A DNA stretch of 52,587 nt, taken from positions 1-52,587 of the forward strand of contig NZ_JANHDJ010000010.1 in assembly GCF_024494645.1 (NCBI RefSeq), given 5' to 3'. Origin of the DNA: Halohasta litorea (GTDB lineage Archaea; Halobacteriota; Halobacteria; Halobacteriales; Haloferacaceae). Position numbers and translations under genes: made by a program. Below are positions 35,686 through 43,436 of the stretch, in pieces. Under the pieces are notes generated by a model. It was not told where the DNA came from, did not search any database, and was given only the letters and a program-made list of their open reading frames with translations. Numbering within the stretch: the stretch's first letter is position 1; each line of letters starts with the position of its first letter.

Positions 35686-36123
35686 ATGTCCGAGCAATCT
35701 ACTGACGACTCGTTCGAGGACTGTGAGCTAGGCCCCGAGGCAATCCTCGGTACGCAGACGTTCGAAGACGTCCTGTTCACCGAGGAGACAGAGACCCCGG
35801 TGAATGTTCTTACTGGCGAGACGCCCGAGCATTCGCAAGCGAGCGTCGACGAAGCTCGGGCCTTTGCCGCCGGGATCGACACCGATACGCCGCAGATCGC
35901 GCTGCAAGCATCGGTCGAATCGCAGATCGAAACCGCGAGCAAACCGTACACGGCAGCCGCGTTCTTCCACTTCAAAGCGACTGGAACACTCGCACTCCAC
36001 CGCGCCTACCACGCAGCGTACGAATCGGCGGCGTTCGCGGTCGATTTCGACGCCGACTACGAAACCGGTGACCTGACGATCACCGTCGAGGAGATCACTG
36101 GGTCGGAACGAGACGACGCCTAG
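35686..36123 (+). CDS. plasmid-type hypothetical protein
   Basis: 145 residues, not recognised. The N-terminal 45 residues are acidic and probably flexible. The C-terminal half (AAAFFHFKATGTLALHRAYHAAYESAAFAVDFDADYETGDLTITVEE) is one helix plus a beta hairpin. The ATG at 35686 is preferred over 35668, which lies in the hairpin. Confidence 0.6.
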   Translation: MSEQSTDDSFEDCELGPEAILGTQTFEDVLFTEETETPVNVLTGETPEHSQASVDEARAFAAGIDTDTPQIALQASVESQIETASKPYTAAAFFHFKATGTLALHRAYHAAYESAAFAVDFDADYETGDLTITVEEITGSERDDA

Positions 36124-36152
36124 CGAGCGCGTATTCCGGCGGTGTTTATCGA

Positions 36153-36175
36153 GCGCCGGCGATGGGTGCCGGCGC
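36153..36175 (+). promoter_or_regulatory. promoter-associated hairpin, copy 2
   Basis: GCGCCGGC (36153-36160), loop GATGGGT, GCCGGCGC (36168-36175): a perfect 8-bp stem with a 7-base loop like the AGTGGGT loop of the copy at 38341. TTTAT precedes it. The start codon lies 56 bp downstream at 36232. Confidence 0.65.
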
Positions 36176-36231
36176 ACCAAGCAGTGATGCGGAGCGGAGT
36201 CGCGTGCGTCGGCAGACCGAGGTGACAACCG

Positions 36232-36723
36232 ATGCACATGGTCATTTACACGCTAGTTGAGGCATCGACACGAGATGATGCGCTCGCCACCGGAAAGACG
36301 GTGTTCGATCGACTCGTCGGCGCCGTGCCACACGCAGGTGCTGTCTTCGATTACTACGTGTGCTTTGACGAGGAGGACACGACGGTCGCTGGAACGGCCC
36401 GTTGGGGTGATCTCCCGGTTGCAGCTTCTGTGGAATCCGATGAGGGCGAGGAGCTGCTCGAACGCGGCTGGGAAGCCACGAAAGAGGAGTTTCAGCGGAA
36501 TCTCGACCGGGTGAAGGAGGCACTCGACGAACACAGCGACGAGGAGATCATGCGCGATGCGGACCTCGCCCGGCACGCATTCCACCAGGTCGGTGCGTAC
36601 GACGGGCCTTCGGTCTGCCTGTATGACGAACATGGCAGCGGCATCCGGCATCGAGGCCAGTTGGAGCGAATTCTCGACGAGAGTGACGATCTCTGGATTG
36701 TGCCGGCGGACATCCACTTCTGA
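36232..36723 (+). CDS. plasmid-type hypothetical protein
   Basis: 163 residues, not assigned to a family. It begins HMVIYTLVEASTRDDALATGKTVFDRLVG, then VFDYYVCFDEEDTTVAGTARWGDLP, a helical segment GWEATKEEFQRNLDRVKEAL, and ends SDDLWIVPADIHF. The alternation of strands and helices suggests a small alpha/beta domain. Hairpin copy 2 precedes it. Confidence 0.65.
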   Translation: MHMVIYTLVEASTRDDALATGKTVFDRLVGAVPHAGAVFDYYVCFDEEDTTVAGTARWGDLPVAASVESDEGEELLERGWEATKEEFQRNLDRVKEALDEHSDEEIMRDADLARHAFHQVGAYDGPSVCLYDEHGSGIRHRGQLERILDESDDLWIVPADIHF

Positions 36724-36776
36724 GGGAACAAACCGGCCAGCTGCTCCGTGGTGCAGTGACCGCAGAGCATTTTTTT

Positions 36777-36800
36777 CGCCCCCTGAGGGGTGCGGGGGTG
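36777..36800 (+). promoter_or_regulatory. promoter-associated hairpin, copy 3
   Basis: Seven T (36770-36776) abut CGCCCCC (36777-36783), loop TGAGGGGTGC, GGGGGTG (36794-36800). A second small palindrome (GTGCTCGAACGAGCAC) follows at 36798-36813. The ATG is at 36829. Confidence 0.75.
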
Positions 36801-36828
36801 CTCGAACGAGCACACCTCGAATAGAACG

Positions 36829-37230
36829 ATGAGTGGAACTATCGACTCACAATCAGTCGAACAGACACGCCCGAGAAGTGACCGTGACGTCGTCTACGTC
36901 GGCTATCGACAGCGAGGCCGCGCCATCGTGGAGAAACAGCCCGGTCAGGAACGGCTCACTCCAAATCGGAGTCTCGAGTTGGCGAGTCACAGTCCCTCTG
37001 GCTTCGAATGGGGATACGGGGGCAGTGGCCCGGCACAACTCGCGCTCGCGCTCCTGCTCGATTACTCCGACGACGAGGAGGTTGCGCTAGCGCAATACAC
37101 GGAGTTCAAAAACCAGGTCGTAAGCCAGTTGGATTGCACTGGTCCCGGCGGGCGCTGGCGACTCACCGGCAGTGACATCGACGCAGTCCTTCGCGAGACA
37201 TCCGACGAAGCGGCCGCACCGTCTATCTGA
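36829..37230 (+). CDS. DUF6166-like protein
   Basis: 133 residues. The core FEWGYGGSGPAQLALALLLDY (about 60-80) is the hallmark of DUF6166 proteins, found on many mobile elements and of unknown function. Upstream, VVYVGYRQRGRAIVEKQ is also typical. The C-terminus reads WRLTGSDIDAVLRE. The next gene starts 23 bp later with no hairpin of its own, so the two probably share a transcript from hairpin copy 3. Confidence 0.75.
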   Translation: MSGTIDSQSVEQTRPRSDRDVVYVGYRQRGRAIVEKQPGQERLTPNRSLELASHSPSGFEWGYGGSGPAQLALALLLDYSDDEEVALAQYTEFKNQVVSQLDCTGPGGRWRLTGSDIDAVLRETSDEAAAPSI

Positions 37231-37253
37231 GCACCAATCACTGAGAGTAACAT

Positions 37254-37532
37254 ATGTCGGAACACAACCAGCCGTCTCGTGCGGATGTCGAATCGATAGA
37301 GAACAGTGAGCGGCCGTCACCAACGGAATACGTCGAACGCAGCGACGTCGGTGTCTCGCTGACCGTGAAGCTCAAGCGCGGAACCGGGACACGAGATGAA
37401 GACCAGATCAAAGCCAAGGTGAAAGCGAAAACGCTCGAAGACGCCCGAGAGGACATGGAGATCCTTCGAGCGTACGTTTACAAACTCGCCGAGGACGCCC
37501 GCCAAATCCAACCCGAGGAAGAAGACGAGTGA
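37254..37532 (+). CDS. small plasmid-type protein (DUF7389-like)
   Basis: 92 residues. After an unstructured N-terminus comes PTEYVERSDVGVSLTVKLKR and GTRDEDQIKAKVKAKTLEDA, then a helix with REDMEILRAYVYKLAEDAR. This resembles a conserved haloarchaeal plasmid family that I recall as DUF7389; the number is from memory. Function unknown. Probably co-transcribed with 36829-37230. Confidence 0.65.
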   Translation: MSEHNQPSRADVESIENSERPSPTEYVERSDVGVSLTVKLKRGTGTRDEDQIKAKVKAKTLEDAREDMEILRAYVYKLAEDARQIQPEEEDE

Positions 37533-37658
37533 GCAGTCTAGCGGGTCTCACAAAACGATTTGGCAGGCCACAAATTTCGACTCGTTTTGACTGAACTATC
37601 TGTTCAATGTGTGTGCGAATGGGGCGAGTCGATTCAAAAATCGTAGTATCAGCTATTG

Positions 37659-37910
37659 CTAGGCCCAGTGAAGGAGATAAAGGAGATAGATGCTAGCGCC
37701 CGTAACGAGTATACCGACCGCTGCAAAGGCCACAACAGCCAAACCAGTTGTGTAGAATGCCATTTGAACCGCTTGAAGGCCAACGAGGATCGTGAATGCT
37801 GCCAGTATCGTCCAAAAGACAGTTGAGAGAACTGACCGTCCCGCTCTTGACATCTCCTCCCTCACGGCACGCCGAATTTCGGATTCAGTGAGGTTGTCGG
37901 AGTCAGCCAT
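37659..37910 (-). CDS. two-helix membrane protein
   Basis: 83 residues: an acidic, helical N-terminus (MADSDNLTESEIRRAVREEM) and two membrane segments (VFWTILAAFTILVGLQAV and GLAVVAFAAVGILVTGASIYLLYLL). TATATATTT on the minus strand (37939-37948) lies about 30 bp before the ATG at 37910, which is why this start is preferred over 37931. It is divergent from the array gene at 38095. Confidence 0.65.
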   Translation of the reverse strand: MADSDNLTESEIRRAVREEMSRAGRSVLSTVFWTILAAFTILVGLQAVQMAFYTTGLAVVAFAAVGILVTGASIYLLYLLHWA

Positions 37911-38063
37911 ATCAAGTCCTACGCTCGCCATCCATTATATATTTAGCTTGTACCGAGCGATAAGTGTACTACCTGTACTGAGCGTTCAGCCTATTCGCCA
38001 CACGACGCGAAACGAGGATGCACAAACTACTCTCTGACATTCTCAGTCCGGCGCTGTTTTTTC

Positions 38064-38089
38064 GTCGCCTCAGCAGGAGCGGAGGCGAC
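38064..38089 (+). promoter_or_regulatory. promoter-associated hairpin, copy 4
   Basis: Six T (38057-38062), then GTCGCCTC (38064-38071), loop AGCAGGAGCG, GAGGCGAC (38082-38089). The GTG start is at 38095, only 5 bases later. The neighbouring upstream gene is divergent, so the T-tract cannot be its terminator. Confidence 0.72.
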
Positions 38090-38094
38090 ACTCA

Positions 38095-38316
38095 GTGAGC
38101 AACTCCTCAGAGCAATCCACGGAATCGAGCGGCCTATCACCGGAACAGCGTCTCGAACCATCGAATACGGGACTTCTCAACGCCGGCATCGTGACGATTC
38201 ACGACATGGAGACGCTGCGGGCCTGCGTTGCCTACGAGAACACCCACCAGAATCGGGTCCAGATTCTCCGGCGTCTCGAACACAGAGCCAGCGAACACCG
38301 CAAAGAAGAGGGCTGA
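38095..38316 (+). CDS. small hypothetical protein
   Basis: 73 residues with GTG start. Residues 1-25 are Ser/Glu-rich; the rest (TGLLNAGIVTIHDMETLRACVAYENTHQNRVQILRRLEHR in two parts) forms a helix-turn-helix-like or helical-hairpin unit. No family is assigned. Monocistronic under hairpin copy 4. Confidence 0.6.
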   Translation: MSNSSEQSTESSGLSPEQRLEPSNTGLLNAGIVTIHDMETLRACVAYENTHQNRVQILRRLEHRASEHRKEEG

Positions 38317-38340
38317 GACAACGCTCGTGGAAGTTTTTCG

Positions 38341-38363
38341 GAGCCTCCAGTGGGTGGAGGCTC
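38341..38363 (+). promoter_or_regulatory. promoter-associated hairpin, copy 5
   Basis: Five T (38334-38338), then GAGCCTCC (38341-38348), loop AGTGGGT, GGAGGCTC (38356-38363). The ATG is at 38371. The stem has a different sequence from the other copies but is perfectly paired. Confidence 0.75.
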
Positions 38364-38370
38364 AATTCAC

Positions 38371-38670
38371 ATGAGCAATCGACCGGAAATCGAGATTCAA
38401 CAGCAGACCGCCTTCGGAGACGATGGCCAGCTCGAAGTGACCGGGACGAGCGTCGAAACCTCCCTCGAGGACTTCGGTGCGGACGTGGACCACCGCGACC
38501 GTGATTCACGGCTCGATCGGCCCGAGGCGAGTGAGTTCGGCGTCGACGACCGTCCGGAGGTAGAACAATCGTCCGAGAGTGATCAGTCGAACCTCTTCGC
38601 CGATACTACCGAGGATCAGCAGACGCTCGCCGGCGACGATGCATCCGATCGCTGTCTCTTCGAGGAGTAA
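38371..38670 (+). CDS. small acidic hypothetical protein
   Basis: 99 residues, extremely acidic and probably disordered: Asp, Glu, Gln and Ser dominate, as in VETSLEDFGADVDHRDRD. Its TAA stop (38668-38670) is part of the left arm of the 10-21-10 inverted repeat. Function not recognised; DNA mimicry is conceivable for such a protein in an antirestriction setting, but nothing shows it. Confidence 0.5.
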   Translation: MSNRPEIEIQQQTAFGDDGQLEVTGTSVETSLEDFGADVDHRDRDSRLDRPEASEFGVDDRPEVEQSSESDQSNLFADTTEDQQTLAGDDASDRCLFEE

Positions 38671-38707
38671 CCAACAACCAGTTCGTTCGACTGGCTGTGT
38701 TGGGTAA
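38667..38707. repeat. 10-21-10 inverted repeat, copy 2
   Basis: GTAACCAACA (38667-38676) and TGTTGGGTAA (38698-38707), spacer 21 bases, inner stem CCAG/CTGG. The arms differ slightly from the other three copies. It starts at the stop codon of the upstream gene and lies 93 bp before the start at 38801. Confidence 0.7.
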
Positions 38708-38800
38708 GTGATGGTGAGAAGCGAGATATCGACTCGCGAGACTAGTCAATCCCCGAATCAAGCGACTGCGAGCCTCCCGAACGCGGGGGCATCAGTACCC

Positions 38801-39166
38801 ATGCCACGAATTACAAATTGGACGCGTGAGAGCCGTACCCCGAAGCTAGCGTATCGCAACACAGAGACCAACGCGCACGCGGTGTTTCACCGAGCGCCGG
38901 ACTCGTATATCCACAAGTGGCGTGCCGCGATCCTCGTCGACGGCTACCCGGTGTGGTCGCGCGGATTCGAGACGAAAGAAGCTACCTCGCTTCGCGATGA
39001 ACTCCGAAAGCGACCCCACCCTGAGTTACCCTGTCCAGAGTGTCCGAACGACGACGTCGTCGTCGGCCAGAAGAGTGCTGACGGCGCGAAAGTCCAACGG
39101 TGGTTCGAATGTCGAGAGTGCGGCTACGAAAGCCGGTCAGCAATCATCTACGGCCCTGAACGCTGA
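38801..39166 (+). CDS. zinc-ribbon protein of haloarchaeal plasmids
   Basis: 121 residues. The N-terminal domain MPRITNWTRESRTPKLAYRN to ILVDGYPVWSRGFETKEAT is a conserved haloarchaeal plasmid module. The C-terminus is a zinc ribbon: CPECPNDDVVVGQ ... FECRECGYES (two CxxC pairs, about residues 80-110). The start at 38801 matches the conserved N-terminus; in-frame ATGs at 38708 and 38711 are possible. It may bind nucleic acid. Confidence 0.7.
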   Translation: MPRITNWTRESRTPKLAYRNTETNAHAVFHRAPDSYIHKWRAAILVDGYPVWSRGFETKEATSLRDELRKRPHPELPCPECPNDDVVVGQKSADGAKVQRWFECRECGYESRSAIIYGPER

Positions 39167-39324
39167 ACGAGAGTTCGGAAGGACACGTGCTCGTTAGCGG
39201 AAGGTGTCATAGAATAGTCCCTCCGAGATGAATTTCGGGATGATGCCGATGCCGTTCGCTGTGAGGAAGTCGGCGACGAGTGCAGAAAGGCCGTCGCACC
39301 AGCGCCAGAGGAAGGCGAATCTGA
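39167..39324 (-). mobile_element. remnant of an IS end with a transposase-like fragment
   Basis: GGTGTCATAGAATAG at about 39205 matches the IS ends at 113-124 and 52463. To its right the minus strand is open for FAFLWRWCDGLSALVADFLT and GIGIIPKFISEGLFYDTFR, ending in TAA, which looks like a transposase C-terminal tail running through the terminal repeat. The rest of the gene is absent. Confidence 0.4.
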
Positions 39325-39945
39325 TCAAACGGTTTCGAGCGCGCTCTCGATTGGTTCGTCGCCTTCGATCATCTCGAAGGTCTTCCCGTAGGTGTTCTCC
39401 GTGTCGAGTGCGGTACCGAGCGTGCGGGCAACGTCGGCGCGGGTGACTTGGCCGCGTTCGACCCGACGGGCTGCCTCAATCCGCCCGGTTGCGGACTCGT
39501 TGGTCAACTCCCCTGGTCGGACGATCGTCTCCGTGAGTTCGCTTGCTTGGAGATGCTCATCAGCCGCCAGTTTGGCTTCGAGGTACGGCCGAAGCGCGTC
39601 GGGACTCTCCTCAGGGTTGTCGGCATTGATCGCACTGAGCATGACAAAGCGCGGGACACCGTGCTCTTCGGCTTCGTCGATTAGCCTGATTGCACCGTCT
39701 CGATCGACGCCTTCGACGTCCTCGCCACCAGACCCCGCCGCGAAGATGATCGCGTCGCTTCCGTCGACGGCGTGGGAGACGTCCTCGGTGAGGTCCGCGA
39801 CGACCACCTCGACGCCGAAGGCCTCCATCTCCGAGACCTGTGACTCCTCGCGCACCATCGCTTGGACTGTGTGATCGCTTTCGCTCAGCACCGCAGTAAT
39901 ATGCTGGCCGACCCCGCCGTGTGATCCTGCGATGAGTACGTTCAT
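39325..39945 (-). CDS. NAD(P)-binding NmrA-like / atypical SDR protein
   Basis: 206 residues. Rossmann motif MNVLIAGSHGGVGQHITAVL at the N-terminus (GxxGxxG), then VVVADLTEDVSHAVDGSDAIIFAAGSGG, LSAINADNPEESPDALRPYLEAK and TIVRPGELTNE. This matches the SDR a5 / NAD(P)H-binding family of small epimerase-like proteins. The ATG at 39945 starts exactly at the first strand. It may be a metabolic passenger; its composition resembles a chromosomal gene. Confidence 0.88.
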   Translation of the reverse strand: MNVLIAGSHGGVGQHITAVLSESDHTVQAMVREESQVSEMEAFGVEVVVADLTEDVSHAVDGSDAIIFAAGSGGEDVEGVDRDGAIRLIDEAEEHGVPRFVMLSAINADNPEESPDALRPYLEAKLAADEHLQASELTETIVRPGELTNESATGRIEAARRVERGQVTRADVARTLGTALDTENTYGKTFEMIEGDEPIESALETV

Positions 39946-40058
39946 GGCGTCGTAACGGACGTGCGATAGCGCCAAAAGAATTCGTACTCGGGGAAGCTCC
40001 TGATCCGGCAGAGAGGTCATCAGAGACCACCACTGGCCCTTCACGAGGTAGTTTTTGA

Positions 40059-40081
40059 GCGCCCGAGAGGGGCGCGGGCGC
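40059..40081 (+). promoter_or_regulatory. promoter-associated hairpin, copy 6
   Basis: Five T (40052-40056), then GCGCCC (40059-40064), loop GAGAGGGGCGC, GGGCGC (40076-40081). The ATG follows at 40111. The upstream gene is divergent, so the T-tract is not its terminator. Confidence 0.72.
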
Positions 40082-40110
40082 AGGCGAATGTGCCCCCAGA
40101 GGTGACCAGA

Positions 40111-40530
40111 ATGGACGATACAACCCAGACGATAGCGTACCGGCTGACGATCACCGTCGACGGCGTCGAGCTACCCGTCGATGAGGAAATGCGCCATGCA
40201 CTCCTGGACGATCTTCGCGTAGCAGTCCGTGACCGAATCGGGGAGCGCCACGGCGTCGAAGTGGACCAGGACGACATCACCATCGCGACGGGGTATCGCT
40301 ACGCGCAGGTGCCAGCAGAGTGTCCGCTCTGCAGCGAGCGTCTCGATCTCCTGAGTGTCCATCTGAACAACGAGAATGGCGCGTACGCGAGCGCGAAGTG
40401 TTCCGATGAAGACTGCGAGTGGAGCGGCGACGCCGTCTATCGCATCATCGACCTCGAAGGCGGCGAGAGCAACGCCATCGAGAGCAGCGTCCTGACCGGC
40501 GATATCACGCCGAGCTACGACCCTTACTGA
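40111..40530 (+). CDS. zinc-ribbon hypothetical protein
   Basis: 139 residues. First part: TIAYRLTITVDGVELPVDEEMR and a helix DDLRVAVRDRIGERHG. Middle: a zinc-binding pair CPLCSERLDLLSVH ... CSDEDCEWSG (about 76-107). The end is acidic. It overlaps the next gene (TGATG), so the two zinc-ribbon proteins are made together and may interact. Confidence 0.68.
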   Translation: MDDTTQTIAYRLTITVDGVELPVDEEMRHALLDDLRVAVRDRIGERHGVEVDQDDITIATGYRYAQVPAECPLCSERLDLLSVHLNNENGAYASAKCSDEDCEWSGDAVYRIIDLEGGESNAIESSVLTGDITPSYDPY

Positions 40531-40805
40531 TGAATTCAATGGAAGACACGCCCACATTCACGCGTATCGAACCGATCTGCCCTCGCGACGGCTGCGACTC
40601 GCAGCTTGGTATTGGGAAACCCGTCTATGCAGGCGAGCAGACCGACATCGCCTACGCCGACGTCTGGTGTCAGAACGAGGCGTGTTCGTTCACTGCCTGC
40701 GCGCAGTTCGCACTCGTCGATCTTCTTCACGAAGAGGCGGACTCAGAGACGAGTCTCGTCCACGCCGGAGAGATCGACCCACTCGAGGCTCGATACCACC
40801 GATGA
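40530..40805 (+). CDS. small zinc-ribbon hypothetical protein
   Basis: 91 residues starting at the ATG that overlaps the upstream stop; an alternative ATG lies at 40539. Cys pairs: CPRDGCDSQLGIG and WCQNEACSFTACAQF, a treble-clef or ribbon-like zinc site. The remainder is acidic. The stop is 1 base before the 10-21-10 inverted repeat. Confidence 0.65.
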   Translation: MNSMEDTPTFTRIEPICPRDGCDSQLGIGKPVYAGEQTDIAYADVWCQNEACSFTACAQFALVDLLHEEADSETSLVHAGEIDPLEARYHR

Positions 40806-40806
40806 G

Positions 40807-40847
40807 TTAACCAACATCAGAAGCGGCTAGCTCTTATTGTTGGTTAA
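40807..40847. repeat. 10-21-10 inverted repeat, copy 3
   Basis: TTAACCAACA (40807-40816) and TGTTGGTTAA (40838-40847), 21-base spacer. It starts one base after a stop codon, lies 81 bp before the DUF6610-like start, and is followed by hairpin copy 7 at 40874. Confidence 0.75.
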
Positions 40848-40873
40848 GATTGGCGTCTGCTCGTGGTTTTTTC

Positions 40874-40899
40874 TCGCCCCGAGAGCGAGCGCGGGGCGA
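40874..40899 (+). promoter_or_regulatory. promoter-associated hairpin, copy 7
   Basis: Six T (40867-40872), then TCGCCCC (40874-40880), loop GAGAGCGAGCGC, GGGGCGA (40893-40899). The ATG is at 40929, 29 bases later, the same spacing as copies 3 and 6. Confidence 0.75.
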
Positions 40900-40928
40900 T
40901 CAACCCTGCATCTTCTGGGTGATTCGAG

Positions 40929-41930
40929 ATGGCGCTCTCAGCACGTCCGACCAGCAGCATCGCGACTGAAATTACAGCCGCTCGGCAGGCTGACCACCTG
41001 GCGTTCCTCCACCGGGTTCCATTTGCGCTTGACGCATTCCGGCTCGGCTTTCTCACGGGCTTTCGCGAGGACTGTACCTACCAACAACAGCAGTACACAG
41101 ACCTGGACCTACCGGTCGGGATGCTCGACAACGATTTTCGAAATCCCGACCTCGATCGGTATATCGAGCGCTTCTTCGAATACGAACCGGAGGTCGGTGT
41201 GATTGGCGACGCCTACGACGTCGACGAGGTCGACGAATACGTTGCTGCTGCCTGCGAGATCCAGGGAAGTTACCCGGACGCAGACCCCGTGATCGTCCCG
41301 AAGTGCCAGGCAGCGATCCACGCTGTCCCCGATGACCTCGTCGTCGGGTACTCCCGGGGATACGCTGATCGACTCGCTCACGAGTTCTCTGATCCTGCTG
41401 ATTGGCGCGGGCGGCGCGTCCATATTCTCGGTGGCAGTCCACCCAAGCAACTCGATGTGATCGAGCAGCTCACCCGACCGACGCTGACGGGTGACCCACC
41501 TGCCGACATCGTCGGCCTCGACTGGAACGGGCTGCATCGTGGGGCGCAGTTCGGCGAGTTCTGGACGTCGGACGGCTGGGACGACAGCGGTCGCGACGCC
41601 GAGCACATGACAGTTCGGAAGACCGTTCGCCATGGCCTTGCCCAGATTCGCGAGTTCTGGCAGGCACACGGCGTCTGGCCCGAGTCGACGCCCCAAGAGG
41701 ATGGACTTGAACTCGAGTATCATGGCCCGTCACCGACCCATCTCGATGGTGCTGCATGTACTGAATGTGAGGCGAACGTCTGGATGACCCGGCGCAGCCC
41801 CTACATCGCTGAGTACGACACGGGCGAGATCTGTGGCTACTGCAGCTATGATTGCTACTTCGCACATCGTCATCGGAACAATCTCGAGGAGCTCGCCGGC
41901 GAGCAGAGCGTGTACCTCCCGCCCGCATGA
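40929..41930 (+). CDS. DUF6610-like protein with C-terminal Cys cluster
   Basis: 333 residues. VIVPKCQAAIHAVPDDLVVGYSRGYADRLAHEF and DWRGRRVHILGGSPPKQLDV followed by DIVGLDWNGLHRGAQFGEFW are characteristic of DUF6610, a haloarchaeal family of unknown function; the domain number is from memory. The ordered GxSxGY and LGGSPPKQ motifs resemble a nucleotide- or sugar-binding fold. The C-terminus carries CTECEANVW ... CGYCSYDCYFAHRH, a probable zinc site. It has both an upstream inverted repeat and a hairpin. Confidence 0.72.
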   Translation: MALSARPTSSIATEITAARQADHLAFLHRVPFALDAFRLGFLTGFREDCTYQQQQYTDLDLPVGMLDNDFRNPDLDRYIERFFEYEPEVGVIGDAYDVDEVDEYVAAACEIQGSYPDADPVIVPKCQAAIHAVPDDLVVGYSRGYADRLAHEFSDPADWRGRRVHILGGSPPKQLDVIEQLTRPTLTGDPPADIVGLDWNGLHRGAQFGEFWTSDGWDDSGRDAEHMTVRKTVRHGLAQIREFWQAHGVWPESTPQEDGLELEYHGPSPTHLDGAACTECEANVWMTRRSPYIAEYDTGEICGYCSYDCYFAHRHRNNLEELAGEQSVYLPPA

Positions 41931-41947
41931 CGCCACAAGCGGTTTTT

Positions 41948-41974
41948 CGTGCCCCCGGAGTGGGCGAGGGCTCG
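41948..41974 (+). promoter_or_regulatory. promoter-associated hairpin, copy 8 (imperfect)
   Basis: Five T (41943-41947) abut CGTGCCC (41948-41954), which pairs with GGGCTCG (41968-41974) with one mismatch; the loop contains GGAGTGGGCGA. The GTG start is at 42005, 30 bases on. The loop fits the family better than the stem. Confidence 0.6.
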
Positions 41975-42004
41975 AAAAAGGCCTTCACACTGAGGTGAAC
42001 TCCT

Positions 42005-42352
42005 GTGAGTCAACAACAGAGTACGAACGACGTCTCGATTGATGAGATTCCAGTCGATGTCGCGAACACCCAATCCGGCGAGGTCGATTCCGGCGAGGTG
42101 CCCGAGGAAATCCGATCGGTTACTCGTGAGCTAGCCGGCGAGCAGCCACCGACGAATCCGCTAGTCGTGTTGAAGGCCGCCCGCTGGTGGTACATCCACG
42201 GAAAGGGCGGAGCCGATCCCGCGTTCCAGTGGGCCATCGAGTGGGTACGACACCTCGCGGCCGACACCCCCAGCGACGTGGAACAGTTCGATGAGTTCCT
42301 CGAGTACCTCGTGGCGGTCGGCTTCGCTGACGAGAAAGCAGCCTTGCGGTGA
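42005..42352 (+). CDS. plasmid-type hypothetical protein
   Basis: 115 residues with GTG start. Flexible N-terminus up to about residue 40, then a helical domain: NPLVVLKAARWWYIHGKGGA and FQWAIEWVRHLAADTPSD, ending FDEFLEYLVAVGFADEKAAL. No family recognised. Monocistronic under hairpin copy 8. Confidence 0.6.
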   Translation: MSQQQSTNDVSIDEIPVDVANTQSGEVDSGEVPEEIRSVTRELAGEQPPTNPLVVLKAARWWYIHGKGGADPAFQWAIEWVRHLAADTPSDVEQFDEFLEYLVAVGFADEKAALR

Positions 42353-42371
42353 CCGCCGCCGCGAGTTTTTT

Positions 42372-42396
42372 ATGCGCCCCAAGGGGTGCGGCGCGT
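42372..42396 (+). promoter_or_regulatory. promoter-associated hairpin, copy 9 (ardC gene)
   Basis: Six T (42366-42371) abut ATGCGCC (42372-42378), loop CCAAGGGGTGC, GGCGCGT (42390-42396); one G-T pair. It precedes the antirestriction gene. Confidence 0.7.
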
Positions 42397-42439
42397 CCTG
42401 AACTGACGCAATCGCCGTGAATTCGATTCGGTGAACACT

Positions 42440-43366
42440 ATGGCTACGACCAGTGACCCGTCGGTCTCATTCGAGGAGACCGACACTCGACATGACGAGA
42501 TGCACAGTACCATCGAAGCGTGGATCGACGAGCTCGTCGACCACGTTGACGATGCGCAGGCGAGCGAGGAGTTCCAGGAGTGGCTCGACGTCCAGAGTCG
42601 CTTCCACGACTATTCCCATCGAAACACGCTCCTCATCAATCTCCAGTGTCCCGAGGCGACGAAGGTCGCCGGCTACAACACCTGGCGGAATGAGTTCGAC
42701 CGGCACGTCCAGGAGGGCGAACAGGCCATCTGGATTTGGGCCCCGATCATCACCAAGCAGTGTCCCGAGTGCGAGAACTCGCCTAGCTACCATGAACAAA
42801 GCGACTGTGAGTACGACGAGACATCGCCTGACGAGTGGTCGAAAGGGCTTGTCGGCTTCAAGCCAACTGCTGTCTTCGACGTGTCTCAGACCGAGGGTGA
42901 GCCGCTTCCTGAGCTGGAGACTGAGGCGACTGGCGACGCCGACGACCTAGTACCCGCACTCGAGGATGCAGCCGCTGAGATCGACGTGACGGTCCGCATC
43001 GTCGACGCTGTCGACTGGGAGCATAGCGACGCCAAGGGCGTCTGCAAATACCGGAGTAAGCGTGATCTCCAACCAGTCGTCGAGGCGAAAGCCCGTACGA
43101 ATCAGGCTGATCTCGCCGTGACACTCATCCACGAGTACGCTCACGCGCTCCTCCACGCAGACGTCACCGACGAGACCGAGCGGGCGAAACGCGAGGTTGA
43201 GGCCGAGGCAGTCGCCTACATCGTCGGGCGGTATTTCGAACTGGATACGAGCGGGTCCGCGTTCTACCTGGCCGCGTGGCAGGACGACGACGCAGACGCA
43301 GTTCAAGAACGGCTTGGTCGAATCGGATCGACTGCGAAGGAACTCATCGAAACCGTCGATGGGTAA
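42440..43366 (+). CDS. ArdC-like antirestriction protein (ssDNA-binding + metallopeptidase)
   Basis: 308 residues. The N-terminal part (WLDVQSRFHDYSHRNTLLINLQCPEATKVAGYNTWRN in pieces, about 40-80) matches the ArdC ssDNA-binding domain. A Cys cluster insertion (CPECENSPSYHEQSDC) is at about 112. The C-terminus has an HExxH zinc peptidase motif in LAVTLIHEYAHALLH (about 230-245) with a downstream VEAEAVAYIVGRYF acidic ligand region. ArdC proteins protect incoming conjugative plasmid DNA from restriction. The start is ATG 42440; GTG 42431 is an alternative. This gene is the strongest hint that the 35-44 kb array is an anti-defence region. Confidence 0.85.
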   Translation: MATTSDPSVSFEETDTRHDEMHSTIEAWIDELVDHVDDAQASEEFQEWLDVQSRFHDYSHRNTLLINLQCPEATKVAGYNTWRNEFDRHVQEGEQAIWIWAPIITKQCPECENSPSYHEQSDCEYDETSPDEWSKGLVGFKPTAVFDVSQTEGEPLPELETEATGDADDLVPALEDAAAEIDVTVRIVDAVDWEHSDAKGVCKYRSKRDLQPVVEAKARTNQADLAVTLIHEYAHALLHADVTDETERAKREVEAEAVAYIVGRYFELDTSGSAFYLAAWQDDDADAVQERLGRIGSTAKELIETVDG

Positions 43367-43436
43367 CGAGTCTGTGTCTCTCCGGCAGACGAAGTAGCGG
43401 AGGTATCCGCGCTGGCGCGTTTCAGGAGTTGTTTTT